Source: Malania oleifera (lineage: Eukaryota; Streptophyta; Magnoliopsida; Santalales; Ximeniaceae). Taken from it: a DNA stretch of 64,000 nt. Of the stretch, positions 45,696 to 55,000 are shown piece by piece (position 1 is the first letter of the stretch; each line of letters starts with the position of its first letter). The notes beneath the pieces were generated by a model. That model was not told the origin of the DNA. It saw only the letters and a program-made list of their open reading frames with translations, and did no database searches. The DNA lies in NCBI RefSeq assembly GCF_029873635.1, contig NC_080428.1:69895101-69959100 (forward strand). Reading direction: 5' to 3'. The translations under genes were made by a program, and so were the position numbers.

Positions 45696-47124
45696 GAGTT
45701 GTGATATGTGTGAAGTGAGAAGTGAGTGTGGTGAGTTGCAGCGTGCATAAGAGAGTTGAGTGAGAGTTGAGTGATTGTATCCTCCTCCTCCTCTGTATTT
45801 TTTTCCCAGTACATAGTAATCTCTTGCTCCCGTGGACGTAGGCCGGAATTTGGCCGAACCACGTAACTCTGGTGTCAATATTGGTGTGTGTGTGCTTTAT
45901 TTATTTTTATCCATTAATTACTTGATCTGTAAAACCCCAACATTTATCTCAGTTACCATGGTGAAATCTGGCATGCATGCCGCTCCTTGTTTTCACCATA
46001 TATATATTTGGGGATCAAGGAAGACCAATAGAATAACAACCCCTTGGTTCTTTTTCCATTTTTTAGTGAAGATTGTCACAATGTTCAGAAAATATGTTCA
46101 CGCTTTATATCCCCTGAACATAACCAAAGAAGCCCCAACAATTGAAATACTTATAAAGCTCCATCTTTTACAAACAATGAAGGAATTGATCACCTGCTTT
46201 CTGCCCCAATCATATTGACGAACACCTGAAGCAGGAGCAAACTGAAGTAGAGCATAACCTTCCTTCGACAATTTCAACGCCCCTGACTGCACCATACACC
46301 AAACGAAATAAGAGTTCAAATTGCTAGGCCACTAAAAAAACTCCAGATAGAAACTGTTCAAAACTCAGAAACGCCTTCTTACAATAAACATATTCAAACG
46401 TCAATCAAACATACATCTAAAGAAGTAAATTCCGGAGCTTTCGGTTCCACCGTCAGAGCTGCCTTTCCTTTGTATATCGAGTGACCGACGTAAACCCTAG
46501 GCGGCAATGCTCCACCTACACACAAATCCAACCAGTAACACACTGAACGCTTAAGAAAAAAGGGGAGTAGGTTTTGAAGCCCAACTCTTACTTGGGAGCT
46601 TCGGCTGCTTACACTAAAAAAATCCCAACCACCCCCCCCCCCCCCCCCCCCAACGCAAAAAAAAATTCTGTGCTAGCTGCTTTAGGCACTGTGGATGAAT
46701 TTTGTTCTCCCAAAAAATTTCCCGCATTTTCTCAGCAATCCAAACGGAGAAGTTAAAGTCAAGTAGGAAAAGACAAAAAGCGGGGGGGGGGGGGGGGTGG
46801 GGGTGGTGGTGGTGGTGTGGGGAGGGGGAGTGGGTGGTTGTGGGGAGCTAGGAGCGAACAGTCACCTCCTCCTCCTCCTCCTCCTGGAGAGTGGCGAGCA
46901 AACGAAGAGTCGTTCGGGGGCGTAGAAGAAAACTTCTGCTGCTCGAAGTAATCGGAGTGGCGGCAGTTCAAGGAGAGCTTATTGTTCCGAGACTTTGCAG
47001 CGGAGAAGTAAGAGGAGTGGGGACAGAGGAGGTTGTCTAGCGAGGAGAGTGAACCAAGAGAGCAGACCCTAGGGTTTCGCAGGGCGAGCGTAGAAGGAGA
47101 AGACGGAAGATTCAGTTGCAGCAT
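30384..47124 (-). CDS. WHY1: WHIRLY family single-stranded-DNA-binding protein, WHY1/WHY3 (plastid) type
   Basis: Seven minus-strand exons with GT..AG introns join into one open frame of 276 codons plus stop: 47124-46866, 46515-46415, 46286-46194, 38704-38610, 32372-32299, 31331-31243 and 30503-30384 (TAG at 30384-30386). All phases match. Residues 1-87 are Ser/Leu/Arg-rich, with few acids and a 'SDYFEQQKF' segment, as in plastid transit regions. The Whirly domain runs from about 93 to 255, with the DNA-binding KGKAA at 102-106, QFAPASGVRQYDW around 135-147, CEFFHDPFKGK at 172-182, and EPLPDGSGHFFNLS at 195-208. It ends in an acidic, aromatic tail (EWSR). The sequence follows WHY1/WHY3 rather than mitochondrial WHY2. 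Family role: tetramers bind single-stranded DNA, protect organelle genome stability and act in nuclear defence-gene control. WHY1 versus WHY3 cannot be decided here. Introns 3 (7.5 kb) and 4 (6.2 kb) are swollen by transposons, yet the coding frame is intact. Confidence 0.93.
33000..33062. repeat. Compound (AAT)n(GAT)n microsatellite
   Basis: An imperfect AAT/AAC run continues into GATGATGAT within intron 4. Confidence 0.8.
33217..33426. mobile_element. Possible hAT-like MITE
   Basis: The left end 'gcgtccgtttgtcatca' and the reverse complement of the right end 'ggggctattcggaatca' agree at most positions of a short terminal inverted repeat. The body is about 210 bases, AT-rich and non-coding. 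No clear target duplication is seen. Confidence 0.35.
33927..33983. repeat. (CT)n microsatellite
   Basis: A nearly perfect CT run of about 28 units lies in intron 4. The (RE)n antisense frame across it is an artefact of the repeat. Confidence 0.95.
34454..35281 (-). mobile_element. RTE-type LINE copy, 5'-truncated, in intron 4
   Basis: On the minus strand an open frame of 232 codons (35208-34510) covers the region after the reverse transcriptase catalytic box: EYMKCNF, CRFRYLGSIMQ, RTAIRPAMLYGSECW, MRMLRWMSGIT, GRLRWYGHLQRRP, GRPKITW. It ends with the RTE 3' signature 'gccgaccccacttagtggga' followed by (TTG)n, seen here as (CAA)7 at 34471-34491. TAAGAAAAGCAAAGGATC is repeated exactly at 34454-34471 and 35264-35281, a likely 18-base target duplication, although about 55 bases of A-rich DNA separate the coding end from the right copy. 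The insertion is in the same sense as the host gene. Confidence 0.85.
35327..35609. mobile_element. Fold-back MITE with TSD AAATT
   Basis: The ends are TAGGGCAAAAGACACCGACCTCC and the complement of GGAGGTGAATGTCTTTTGTCCTA. The two halves of the 283-base unit are imperfect inverted copies ('ggcaaaaagaca', 'aggcc..tgaaattt' and mates), so a transcript would fold into a long hairpin. AAATT lies on both sides (35322-35326, 35610-35614). It is non-coding. The DNA transposon superfamily is not certain. Confidence 0.7.
35674..37668 (+). mobile_element. Solo LTR, Gypsy type, with target duplication CAATT
   Basis: The LTR is 35679-37663 (1985 bases), from TGTAGGGACCCAAACC to GGGCGTTACA. CAATT flanks it at 35674-35678 and 37664-37668. 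Its front holds three boxes of one 16-base palindrome type: the perfect AAACCGTCGACGGTTT (35806-35821), and one-base variants at 35776-35791 and about 35837-35852. A TATA-type 'cttatttaag' follows at about 35865. A CT-rich leader runs from about 35911 to 36000. It lies in intron 4, antisense to the WHIRLY-type gene. Confidence 0.9.
35776..35875 (+). promoter_or_regulatory. GTCGAC palindromes and TATA box in the solo LTR
   Basis: Three copies of AAACCGTCGACGGTTT-type boxes are spaced about 30 bases apart and lie just upstream of 'ttatttaag'. They have the same layout as in the Gypsy LTR at 7169, but with different arms around the shared GTCGAC core. A promoter role is inferred. Confidence 0.55.
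40241..40667 (+). repeat. 5' LTR of the Tork element
   Basis: It begins TGATGGATCC and ends CCCCAACA. The Copia box 'cccgtggacgtaggccgg ... ggccgaaccacgtaa' is at about 40553-40589. A short (TA)n(TG)n run lies at 40394-40420, where a TATA box would fall. Unlike the other LTRs here it has no GTCGAC palindrome. Confidence 0.92.
40860..41262 (+). promoter_or_regulatory. GC-rich leader of the Tork element with ACGT and TTGACC boxes
   Basis: This lies between the primer site and gag. The segment 40980-41185 carries seven CACGTC boxes (most as GCCACGTC) and one ACACGTGG. It is followed by four TTGACC boxes within about 40 bases (about 41216-41251). ACGT cores are bZIP sites and TTGAC(C/T) cores are WRKY sites in plants. 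Open frames of 85 and 128 codons in this block are products of its high GC content. A regulatory function is inferred. Confidence 0.5.
41399..42300 (+). pseudogene. Tork gag with nucleocapsid knuckle, one stop
   Basis: ATG at 41399 opens a gag frame typical of the Tork clade (YTLWRSRMEDLL, MYQAKTARNKAMLMRRLVNLK). A TAA at 41828-41830 stands where the family has Gln (CAA to TAA). The frame resumes at once with LLLLSSLPDSWETL. The zinc knuckle CYYCGIEGHMKKDC is intact at about 42149-42190, after an Arg/Gly/Ser-rich linker. Confidence 0.9.
42301..43670 (+). pseudogene. Tork protease and integrase, open to a frameshift
   Basis: The protease has the clade's VVDTAASYHATP motif (about 42328-42363). 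The integrase shows the zinc finger (HKRLGH at about 42721, CDHC at about 42817), the catalytic Asp in LVHSDVCGP (about 42895), TDNGGEY (about 43091) and the NGVAERMNRT region (about 43190-43220), then the FLGY-like CIFIGYG (about 43467). The 600-codon frame 41834-43636 closes at TAA 43634-43636 after a one-base slip near 43600-43630; the downstream frame resumes from about 43640. Confidence 0.92.
43671..45444 (+). pseudogene. Tork reverse transcriptase and RNase H, with four stops
   Basis: Reverse transcriptase blocks are well kept: ARLVVKGF, MDVKTAFLHGDL, LYGLKQAPRQW and the catalytic YVDDML (about 44489). The RNase H region has YTDADMAGD (about 44989), WQSKLQKCVVLSTTEAKY and HIDIRYHWIRE. 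Stops are TAG at about 44020, TAG at 44041 in place of Trp, TAG at about 44515 and TAG at about 45229. All are single C-to-T or G-to-A changes from Gln or Trp codons. Reading frames between the stops are otherwise clean, in line with a recent insertion. Confidence 0.92.
45490..45942 (+). repeat. 3' LTR of the Tork element
   Basis: It matches 40241-40667 with few differences. The (TA)n run at about 45642-45681 is expanded relative to the left copy and accounts for most of the 26-base length difference. Confidence 0.93.
46629..46800. repeat. Poly-C and poly-G runs in intron 1 of the WHIRLY-type gene
   Basis: A C run of about 22 lies at 46629-46650 and a G run of about 16 at 46783-46798, followed by (GGT)n text. 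Read through on the minus strand from exon 1, the G run gives the poly-Pro tail of a 121-codon frame. That frame is intron readthrough, since a good donor (GAG|GTGACT) ends exon 1 at 46866. Confidence 0.8.
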
Positions 47125-47450
47125 TCTGCTTGTGTATCTTGTTGTTCCTCTTTACTTAATCAGCTGTGGGCTCTTCGCAGTATCCTCCCTCTCTCTCTCT
47201 CTCTCTCTCTCAATGATTTCTAATTTTGGGTGTCCGGAAGAAGGATTTTGAATTTTGTAGGAGAATTCGGGCAGAAGACCTTCCCGCTGACACGCGGCGT
47301 AATTCTATATCTATCCATTCCACACCGCGCCTTAAAGAGATGAAGCTGCACAGCACTGGCAAGCGGCACAAACCAAAAACGACGCCGGCTTAAAACCGCC
47401 AAATTGGCGTCGTTTTGATAAACAATATAATATATACATACATGCACTTT
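47125..47450 (-). promoter_or_regulatory. 5' leader and promoter region of the WHIRLY-type gene
   Basis: On the minus strand the leader carries a (GA)n run (complement of the CT run at about 47190-47213), common in plant leaders and a target for GAGA-binding factors. Further upstream are the arms AAAACGACGCC (47376-47386) and GGCGTCGTTTT (47406-47416), an 11-base inverted repeat with a 19-base spacer. A TATA-like AT run lies at about 47425-47440. The transcription start cannot be fixed by eye. Confidence 0.45.
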
Positions 47451-47804
47451 GGTTAGAGCATGAGAATTGAGATATATAAGAACCTTTTTATGACATTCTT
47501 AAGATTAAAAAATATATATATATATTTAGGGATCACCAAAGTATTATGCAAATTTAAGCGTCATAGAGGTAAAGTGCTCTTAAAAATTCTTTGGAGATAA
47601 GTGCAACAAGAACTCTTTCTTCTCATGGTTAGAAAGTTTAAAACAATTTTCTCCTTTTTTGTGCTTTTCTTTTACCTTCTCTTCTGTTTGTAAACTCTAC
47701 GTGACAAACATATTTACAAATCAATTAGTTAACCACAACTTTATCTCTGCACTCTCATGTATCATATTGAAAAAATCCTCTGACCACATAACTTCAATCT
47801 AGAA

Positions 47805-47851
<47 letters not shown>

Positions 47852-48694
47852 TAAGAAGCTTCAGGTTTAAATTTGTATTGAATTCAAATTTTTCTTGAAT
47901 TTAAAAAGGATGCAATACTAAATCATGTTTAAATTTGTCCAAATCCACAAATCCAAAATCTATACTCCCAAGTGAAAAAATTTAAACAAAAGGAGGCATA
48001 AAGTGAATACTGATACCAAAAATGCTCAAAATTTTTGCACTAATTATTTCTGCTCCAATTAAGTAGAAAGTGAATAAAATTTTTGTTTGTGTACCCATCT
48101 AATTTCATCAATTTTGGCTTGTTGGAGACGTCATTAGGCTTGATCCGAGTATTAAAACCATGACAAAATGGAAGAAAACAATGTTTTCCTAAGCTCTCCT
48201 TAATTCAGATCCTAGCAAGAAAAATGAAGGAAGAATTTGTCCCTCTACCTATAGACTAATTTGCTGCCATTTTGGTTAACATTGAAATCCACAAGCTTCT
48301 TCATCCCAGACCCCATTGTGAATTTTGAATGCTAGGCAGTGGGTACTTCTCTGAGTTATATCACATCAGTCATTTCAGTCCCTGGCAGAGGAACAGGAGG
48401 AGAATTTGGTACAGCTATTTAAAATGGGGAGGAGGTATAATTTCGAGAGCAGAATATTGAACAGAAAAACTCTGATTAGATTGTTCGCAATGTAATTCAA
48501 AGGTGCATGGACTTTGTATCAAGCCAGCATGTGCTTGTGTTTGTCGACAAGAAAAATGCCCACTCACACAGAATTGGAAAACCACAACTGAGCGGCATAA
48601 ACTGTTTACAGGATGCACAAGTTAACAGGGCAAGGGTTTAATGTCTTTTCCAGAGAAACTTGACAGCTCCTCATTACCAGTTCAATCTTCAAAT
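47451..48694. other. Intergenic sequence between the two tandem genes
   Basis: It holds a (TA)n run at about 47810-47847 and AT-rich DNA. The part next to 48694 should carry the 3' untranslated region of the zinc-knuckle gene. No other gene is seen. Confidence 0.5.
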
Positions 48695-49071
48695 TTAAGA
48701 ATGCTTTGCAATGGGATCTTTACTTCTACTAGGGCATGTCCTACTATTATGCCCTTTCTCTTGGCACAGCCTGCATGCGTATTCCCTACCTCCAGATGCC
48801 AAAAGGCCCTTCTTTGCTTTAGTATTCTGCACCTTAAAACTAGTGGCTTGAGAGCATGTCCTGCTATTATGCCCACTTTCTCCACAAATCCTGCAGCGAT
48901 GATGCTTTGAAACTTTGCCGTCGGTATCTCTTGACTTCCGACAGGTTCTTCTGTTATGGCCCTTTCCCCCACATACACTACATCTGAATCGCTTGTCTTT
49001 CAATTTAAGTTCTGGGCAGTAGTATCTTCGGTGACCTTCATGTCCACAGTTTTTGCAGTAAAATTTAACTC
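48695..49071 (-). CDS. Last exon of the zinc-knuckle gene (all four knuckles)
   Basis: The acceptor is CCTGATGCAG|GAGTTAAA. The exon completes a split Gly codon from the exon ending at 49922 (ATGAAAG|GTTGGT). All four knuckles are on this exon, with the spacing between successive knuckles growing from short to about 25-30 residues. A start codon upstream of the acceptor (49090) is intronic and should not be used. Confidence 0.9.
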
Positions 49072-52000
49072 CTGCATCAGGAAAAAACACGCAGCAACTA
49101 TGAAGTAAATAATTTTTCTTCTTTCAATAATCCGAACTGTGATGAAAGGAACTTTTTTTTTTTCCCAAAGCCTGATGTAATCAAGCAGAAACCTTGGATG
49201 GTCTAGACTACAGACTCTGGATTGTTGAATAGAAGCTGTGCCCTGACTATTAAGTCATCAAGTGCTTGCCTGCATTAGCTCTATTAAAACTCCACACAGT
49301 TCATCGTAACAATTCCTAACGACAAAGTAAATTCTTTGCAAGTAGGCAAAATACAATATATAAAATCAGCTCTGGGGAACTTCAACAATCATCTTTCCTC
49401 CAAACATGACTTTAAACTCAAAATAAAATATCAATCAACTATAAGAATGTGATTTAGATGTTGAAGGCTAGTCTAAAAATAATTTGTCCTAAAATTACAT
49501 TTAATTGAAAATTTTCCCAAGTGGGTATTCATTCAATGAAAAGTAGTAAACACTGAAAAAATCAAATTATACAGAATGAGCATTGGATGGCATAAAATTT
49601 AAGCAGATATTTGAATCCTGAACCATTAAAATCAGTACTACTCATCACCAACATGCAACTGAGGTGGAATTGTCACAAATGGAAACAACTAAAGAGATGC
49701 ACTAAGAAATGAGAAGATGCAACTCCAAAAATTTTTAAATTAAACAAAAACATGTTTATCTTTAAAAAAAAAATTAACACTTAACAAATTTACCAGTTAA
49801 AAGTTGCATCATGTATATGTGCTGCGCAGGAGGGCCAAAGGAATAAAACGTGCAAGTTTGACTAAAATCCTACAGCAATAAATGGAGCGTATGAACTAAT
49901 CTCAGAAATTATTGAACCAACCTTTCATTGCAATGCTTCTCTTGTGACGATTATCTGGATCACGAAAGAAAGCTTTCATAGCTTCAGAAGCACGCTTTCT
50001 TGCTGCAGCAGTTCCTTTGGTTTTCTGAATGAAAAATATAGACATTAAATACATCAACGAGAATCTTTTCATTTTCCACAATGTTAATTACAAACTACAG
50101 AGCACTTTCATAAATTAAAGGTAATTCCAGCTGTTAGAGGTTATTTATGTCTTTAAGTATTATTATTATTAAATGTACGTTAATTAGTGAGAATTAGTAA
50201 GGGTATTATTGTCATTAAAATATATTTAATTTGTATTATAAATAGAGGGAGAGACCTATCTTCAAGTTAGGTCATTCATTTTAATCAAAATCTCAACACG
50301 GTATCAAAGCATGATCCAACCTAAATCCTATCATATTCGGCTGTCACCGGAAAAACACATTCTCATCGCTGCCCTTCTCAGATCCACCTCCATCCTTCAT
50401 TATTTCACAAAACTAACCATATAGCCAAAAACAGAACCCTCCAAAGCCTACCCAAACAAAACCCCATTTCCAGAAACAGCCCCACGCACCCCCACACGTT
50501 GGCCAACTGCCAGCAGTGCTGAGCCCATGCACCAGTGCATGAGAGAGTTTCCAGCCACCCTTTTCTTTTTCTCTTTCTTTTTTTTCCTCTCCCATGTTCT
50601 AATTCCCTCTCTAGATAATATTATCAAGTTATTGAACATGTTTTTTGTCCAAAGATCCAACCTTTTTCGACCACACACTCGTGGTAATTCATTAATTTTT
50701 GTTTGGTGCTCGTAAAGGCTTCTTTGTGGGTTTCTTGGAGCAATGGCAGTGTTTGCAAGTTACAATTGTGAGACTGTGGCAGTGCTATCTCAGTTGGTAA
50801 GTTGTTCACCTCATCCGTGGTTGTGTCGGTGCTTCACATAGTTTGTGATTGTCCCGATTAGTTTTAATTGTTCTTCTTGTTTGACATTGGTGTGGCTACA
50901 AGTTTGGGAGTATTGGAATGGACTCTATAAATCCCAACAACAACTCAAAAGTTGGATGGAAAGAATTATGTTCAATGGTCTAAATTAGTTCGGGTTTATT
51001 TAGCAGGATTAGGAAAATCTGACTACGTGCTCCAATCTGACCCTTCTGATGAAAAGAGAACAAAAGCGTGGATTCAAGAAGATTTCCTCGATTGTTTCCC
51101 TCTTGTGGAATTTGATGGAGCCATAAATTGCACGGATGTGTATGCATTTAGATACATGCAAGGAGATTGGGGATTATGTCAAGCTTCTATACTCTAGTAA
51201 CATTACACATATGTATGATTTATCCTAGGAGTACTTCTAGTTACAACAAGGAGATTGGAGCATTACAGATTATTTTGGAGAGAGGAAGCATATTCATGAG
51301 GAGCTTAATGTCGTGCAACCTGTAACTGCCGACAACCTATAACTGTCAACGTTCATAAAATGCAGAAGCAGAGAGAGCAGATGGCAGCTCTTCGGGTTCT
51401 AGAGGGCTTAAGACACGAATTTGAGGCAGTCCAGTCCCAAATTCTTAGTAGTGCAGAGTTGCCATCATTTGCCGATGTTTATTCTCATGTCCTTCGTGCT
51501 ACCTTTAGCACACATTTTTCCCACTCTTGCATCTAGCTTTGAGAGGACAACCATTGCTACATAGGGTGATTTTAGTACTCTACCAAACAACCACAGAAGT
51601 TATCGAGGTGGTTCAAGTAGTCATGGTGGTAGAGATGGACAAGGTAGAGGCACTCCTCGCAGGTGCACTCATTGTGGACGAAGTAATTACACTATTGAGC
51701 AATGTTGAGATCTCCACAGTAGACCTTCACGCGTTGCCAATGCAGTCACCGCCAATTTCACACCTTTGGATGCAGCCAATGCAGCCACCACCAACTCCAC
51801 GCCTTTGGGGCCAAGTGGGAGACAACGTACTGTATCCATGTTAGAGGAAGAGTATTCCAAGCTCCAGCAGCATCAAGTGTCAGTGCGTCACAACAAGCTT
51901 CTCTTCCCATTGCATCTCTTGTCCAAACAGGTAATCCCACGGTCTGCCTATCATCAAGTACTTCTCGTCCTAGTCCTTTAGTGATAGACTCCGCTGCCAA

Positions 52001-55000
52001 TGATTATACCACAGGTATACCTAATTTCTTCTCCACTCTTCAAAATCCTGCAAATTTGCCTTGTGTTACTCTTGTTGATGGATTCACCACTGCAGTCAAG
52101 GGAATTGGGACTATAAATCCCACTTCTACTATTTCTCTTCCTTCGGTTTTGTATATTCCCAATTTCCTTTCAATCTTATGTCCGTTAGCAAGATTACTAA
52201 ATCCATAAATTGTTTAGTGACATTCTCCCCTAATTTTGTGGTTATTTAGGATTTGAAGATGAGGAATACGATTGGTGGACGACATGTAGCTGGTGGACTT
52301 TATCACTTTGAGCCGCTATCTCCTTCTACCGCCTGCACTAGTGCTGCAACACCTCTTCAAATTCATTGTCGTCTTGGCCATCCTTCACTGGAAAAGTTAA
52401 AACATCATGCTCCTAATTTGAGTTTTGTGTCTAGTATTGATTGTGAGTCTTGTTAGTTAGGAAAGCACCATCATGTCCCTTCATTTCCCAAGTTCATAAA
52501 TGCTACAAGCCCCTTCATGTTAGTTCATTATGATGTTTTTCAAGTTGGGTTTCTGGTACTTTGTAACCTTTGAGGATGATTATTGAAGAATGACTAGGCT
52601 ATATTCAGTAAAAGATCATTCCAAGTTATAACATGTATTTTGAGTCTTTTGTTCTAAAATAAAGACTCAATTTGGTTTGCCAGTTTGAATACTTCAAAGT
52701 GATAATGCTAAAGAGAATTTCAGTGCACAATTCACTACTTATATGATTCAATTTGGCATTGTCCATCAATCATCCTATGCTCACACTCATAAAAAAAAAT
52801 GGGGTTGTAGAGAGGAAAAATGGACACATCCTTGAAATCTGACTTTATCAAATGCATGTACATAAAGTGTTTTGGAGTGATGTTTGTTCATCAACTAACT
52901 GGGGTGGATAAGTTGGATCCTCATGCTATAAAATGTGTCTTTCTAGGCTACTCATATGCTCAAAAGGCTTATCGTTGTTATAGTCCTATGCTACATCGTT
53001 TTTTCTGTTTCTGCTGATGTTACCTTCTTTGAGTCTACACCTTACTACACCCAATCCCTAAGTGCTCCTGATCTCAATAAGTCTCTTCCTCTGCCTAATC
53101 TTCCAAATTCTATTTTGTTGTCCTTGCCCAACCAACCATCTGAGTCTCGATGTAGTTTGAGTCCTTCTCATCATCTTGATCATCCTAATTTGCGGGTGAA
53201 TTCACGATGGCCGCTCCAAGGGAGAAAGTTCCCTCTAGCTTCTACTACCACGCCTTTGGTTTCCTCATTAGATGATCATATTTCCCATGATGTTGATCCT
53301 CCTATTTCTATTCGAAAAGGTAAATGCACATGTACTCAACATCCCGTTTTCAACTATGTTTGTTACAACTTCTTATCACCTCCTATTATTGTTTTGTTAC
53401 TGCTCTATCATCTACTACTCTTCCTAAATCTATTTCAAAAGCCTTAGCCCACTCTGGATGGAGGAATGTTGTGGTTGAAGAGATAAATGCTTTACAGGAC
53501 AATGGCACTTGGGACTTGGTATCTCTTCCTCCTGACAAGTCTGTGGTTGGTTGTCATTGGGTTTACACTGCGAAAGTCAACCCTAATGGTTCTATGGCTT
53601 GTCTAAAGGTCCGTCTTGTTGCTAAGGGGTATACTCAGGTGTATGGTTTCGATTATTCTAACACTTTTTCTCCAGTTGCCACACTTACATTAGTACGTCT
53701 ATTCATCTCCTTGGCTACTACTTGTCACTAGCCTTTGCATCAGTTAGACGCAAAGAATGTCTTCTTGCATAGTGACCTTGAGGAGGAGGTCTATATGGAG
53801 CAAACACCTAGTTTTGTTGCTCAAGGGGAGTCAGGCTTAGCATGTCAACTCAAGAAGGCACTATATGGTTTAAAACAGACTACCAGAGTTGTACTACTTG
53901 AGCTTGGTCTTCAATGGTGTGTAGTGGATCATTCTGTGTTTTATCATCATACTTCATCAGATAGGATCCTTCTTGTTGTTTATGAGGATGATATTGTTAT
54001 TACAGGTGATGATGATAAAGGTATTTAGAGTCTCAAACTTTTTCTATAACCTTAATTTCAAACCAAAAAATTTTGGACCGTTGAAATACTTCTTGGGTAT
54101 TAAAAGTATATAGATCCCATATGGGAACTGTTTTTTCATAGAGAAACTAGATTGTTGGGATCTAACCGGTTGACACAACCATGGATCCTAACAGCAAGTT
54201 AGTGTCAGATATGGTTGATTTACTACCTAATCCTAAACAATACCGGAGACTTGTTGGAAAGTTGAATTATCTCACAGTCATTTGAGTGAATATATCTTTT
54301 GCAACAAGTGTTATGAGTCAATTTCTAGATTCTCATAGTACAAGTCATTGGGATGCAGTAATTCGCATCTTGAGATATCTCAAAGGTGCATCTCGGAGAA
54401 GTTTTTAATATTGTCAAGGTCACACTTATATCCATGGATATACAAATGCAGATTGGGCCACGTCACCTTCTGACTAAAGATCCACAACCAGATACTGTAT
54501 CTTGGTTGGTGGTAATTTGGTTTCTTGGAAACAAACTGTGATGGCCCCGGTTCAAGTGCTAAATCAAAATATAGAGATATTACTTACAGCACTTGTGAAC
54601 TTGTATGGTCATGTTGAAAGAATTGGGTTTTTCACATTCTCAGCCAATGAAATTGATGTGTGATATCAAGTTGCACTTCATATTGCCTCCAACCTAATCT
54701 TTCATGAGCAGACAAAGCATATTGAAGTTGACTGTCATTTTGTTCGAGAAAAACTTGTGCAGAAGTCTGATATGCAGCTTGCTAATTTGTTTACCAAAGT
54801 TTCGGCGTACTTGTGTTAAATTTATTTGTAACAAGCTAGGAGCATATAACATTTATGCTTCAGCTTGAGGGGGAGTGTTAGAGGTTACTTATGTCTTTTA
54901 GTATTATTATTATTATTAAGTGTGTTAGTATGTTAATAGTGAGGGTTAGTATTATTGTCATTAGAATGTCTTTAATTTGTATTATAAATAGAGGGAGAGA

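Larger units (their letters stand above)
40241..45942 (+). mobile_element. Ty1/Copia element, Tork (Tnt1-like) type, young, target duplication TTTAT
   Basis: The 5702-base element has LTRs 40241-40667 (427) and 45490-45942 (453), both TGATGGATCC...CCCCAACA. By eye about seven substitutions separate them, apart from a longer (TA)n run in the right copy. TTTAT flanks both sides (40236-40240, 45943-45947). The primer site TGGTATCAGAGC is at 40671-40682, and the purine tract 'tggagggggagaat' ends at 45489. The coding order gag, protease, integrase, reverse transcriptase, RNase H is Copia. Six lesions break the polyprotein. The element sits antisense inside intron 3 of the WHIRLY-type gene. Confidence 0.95.
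38705..46193 (-). other. Intron 3 of the WHIRLY-type gene, carrying a Tork Copia element
   Basis: The donor lies after 46194 (AAGCAG|GTGATC) and the acceptor before 38704 (CTCCAG|GTATTC). Apart from the Copia insertion (40241-45942) it is AT-rich. I see no exon or other gene in 38705-40240 or 45943-46193. Confidence 0.85.

Noticed and set aside
46098-46319. 73-codon frame as an independent small gene
   Set aside because: It is WHIRLY-type exon 3 (46194-46286) read into both flanking introns.
46759-47124. 121-codon frame with Gly and Pro runs taken as a complete small protein
   Set aside because: Only the first 87 codons belong to the WHIRLY-type exon 1. The rest is readthrough of intron 1 past a good donor, including a poly-G run.
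48682-48978. 98-codon minus-strand frame overlapping the zinc knuckles
   Set aside because: It is a shifted frame of the last exon. The CCHC frame next to it is the real one, with matching splice phase.
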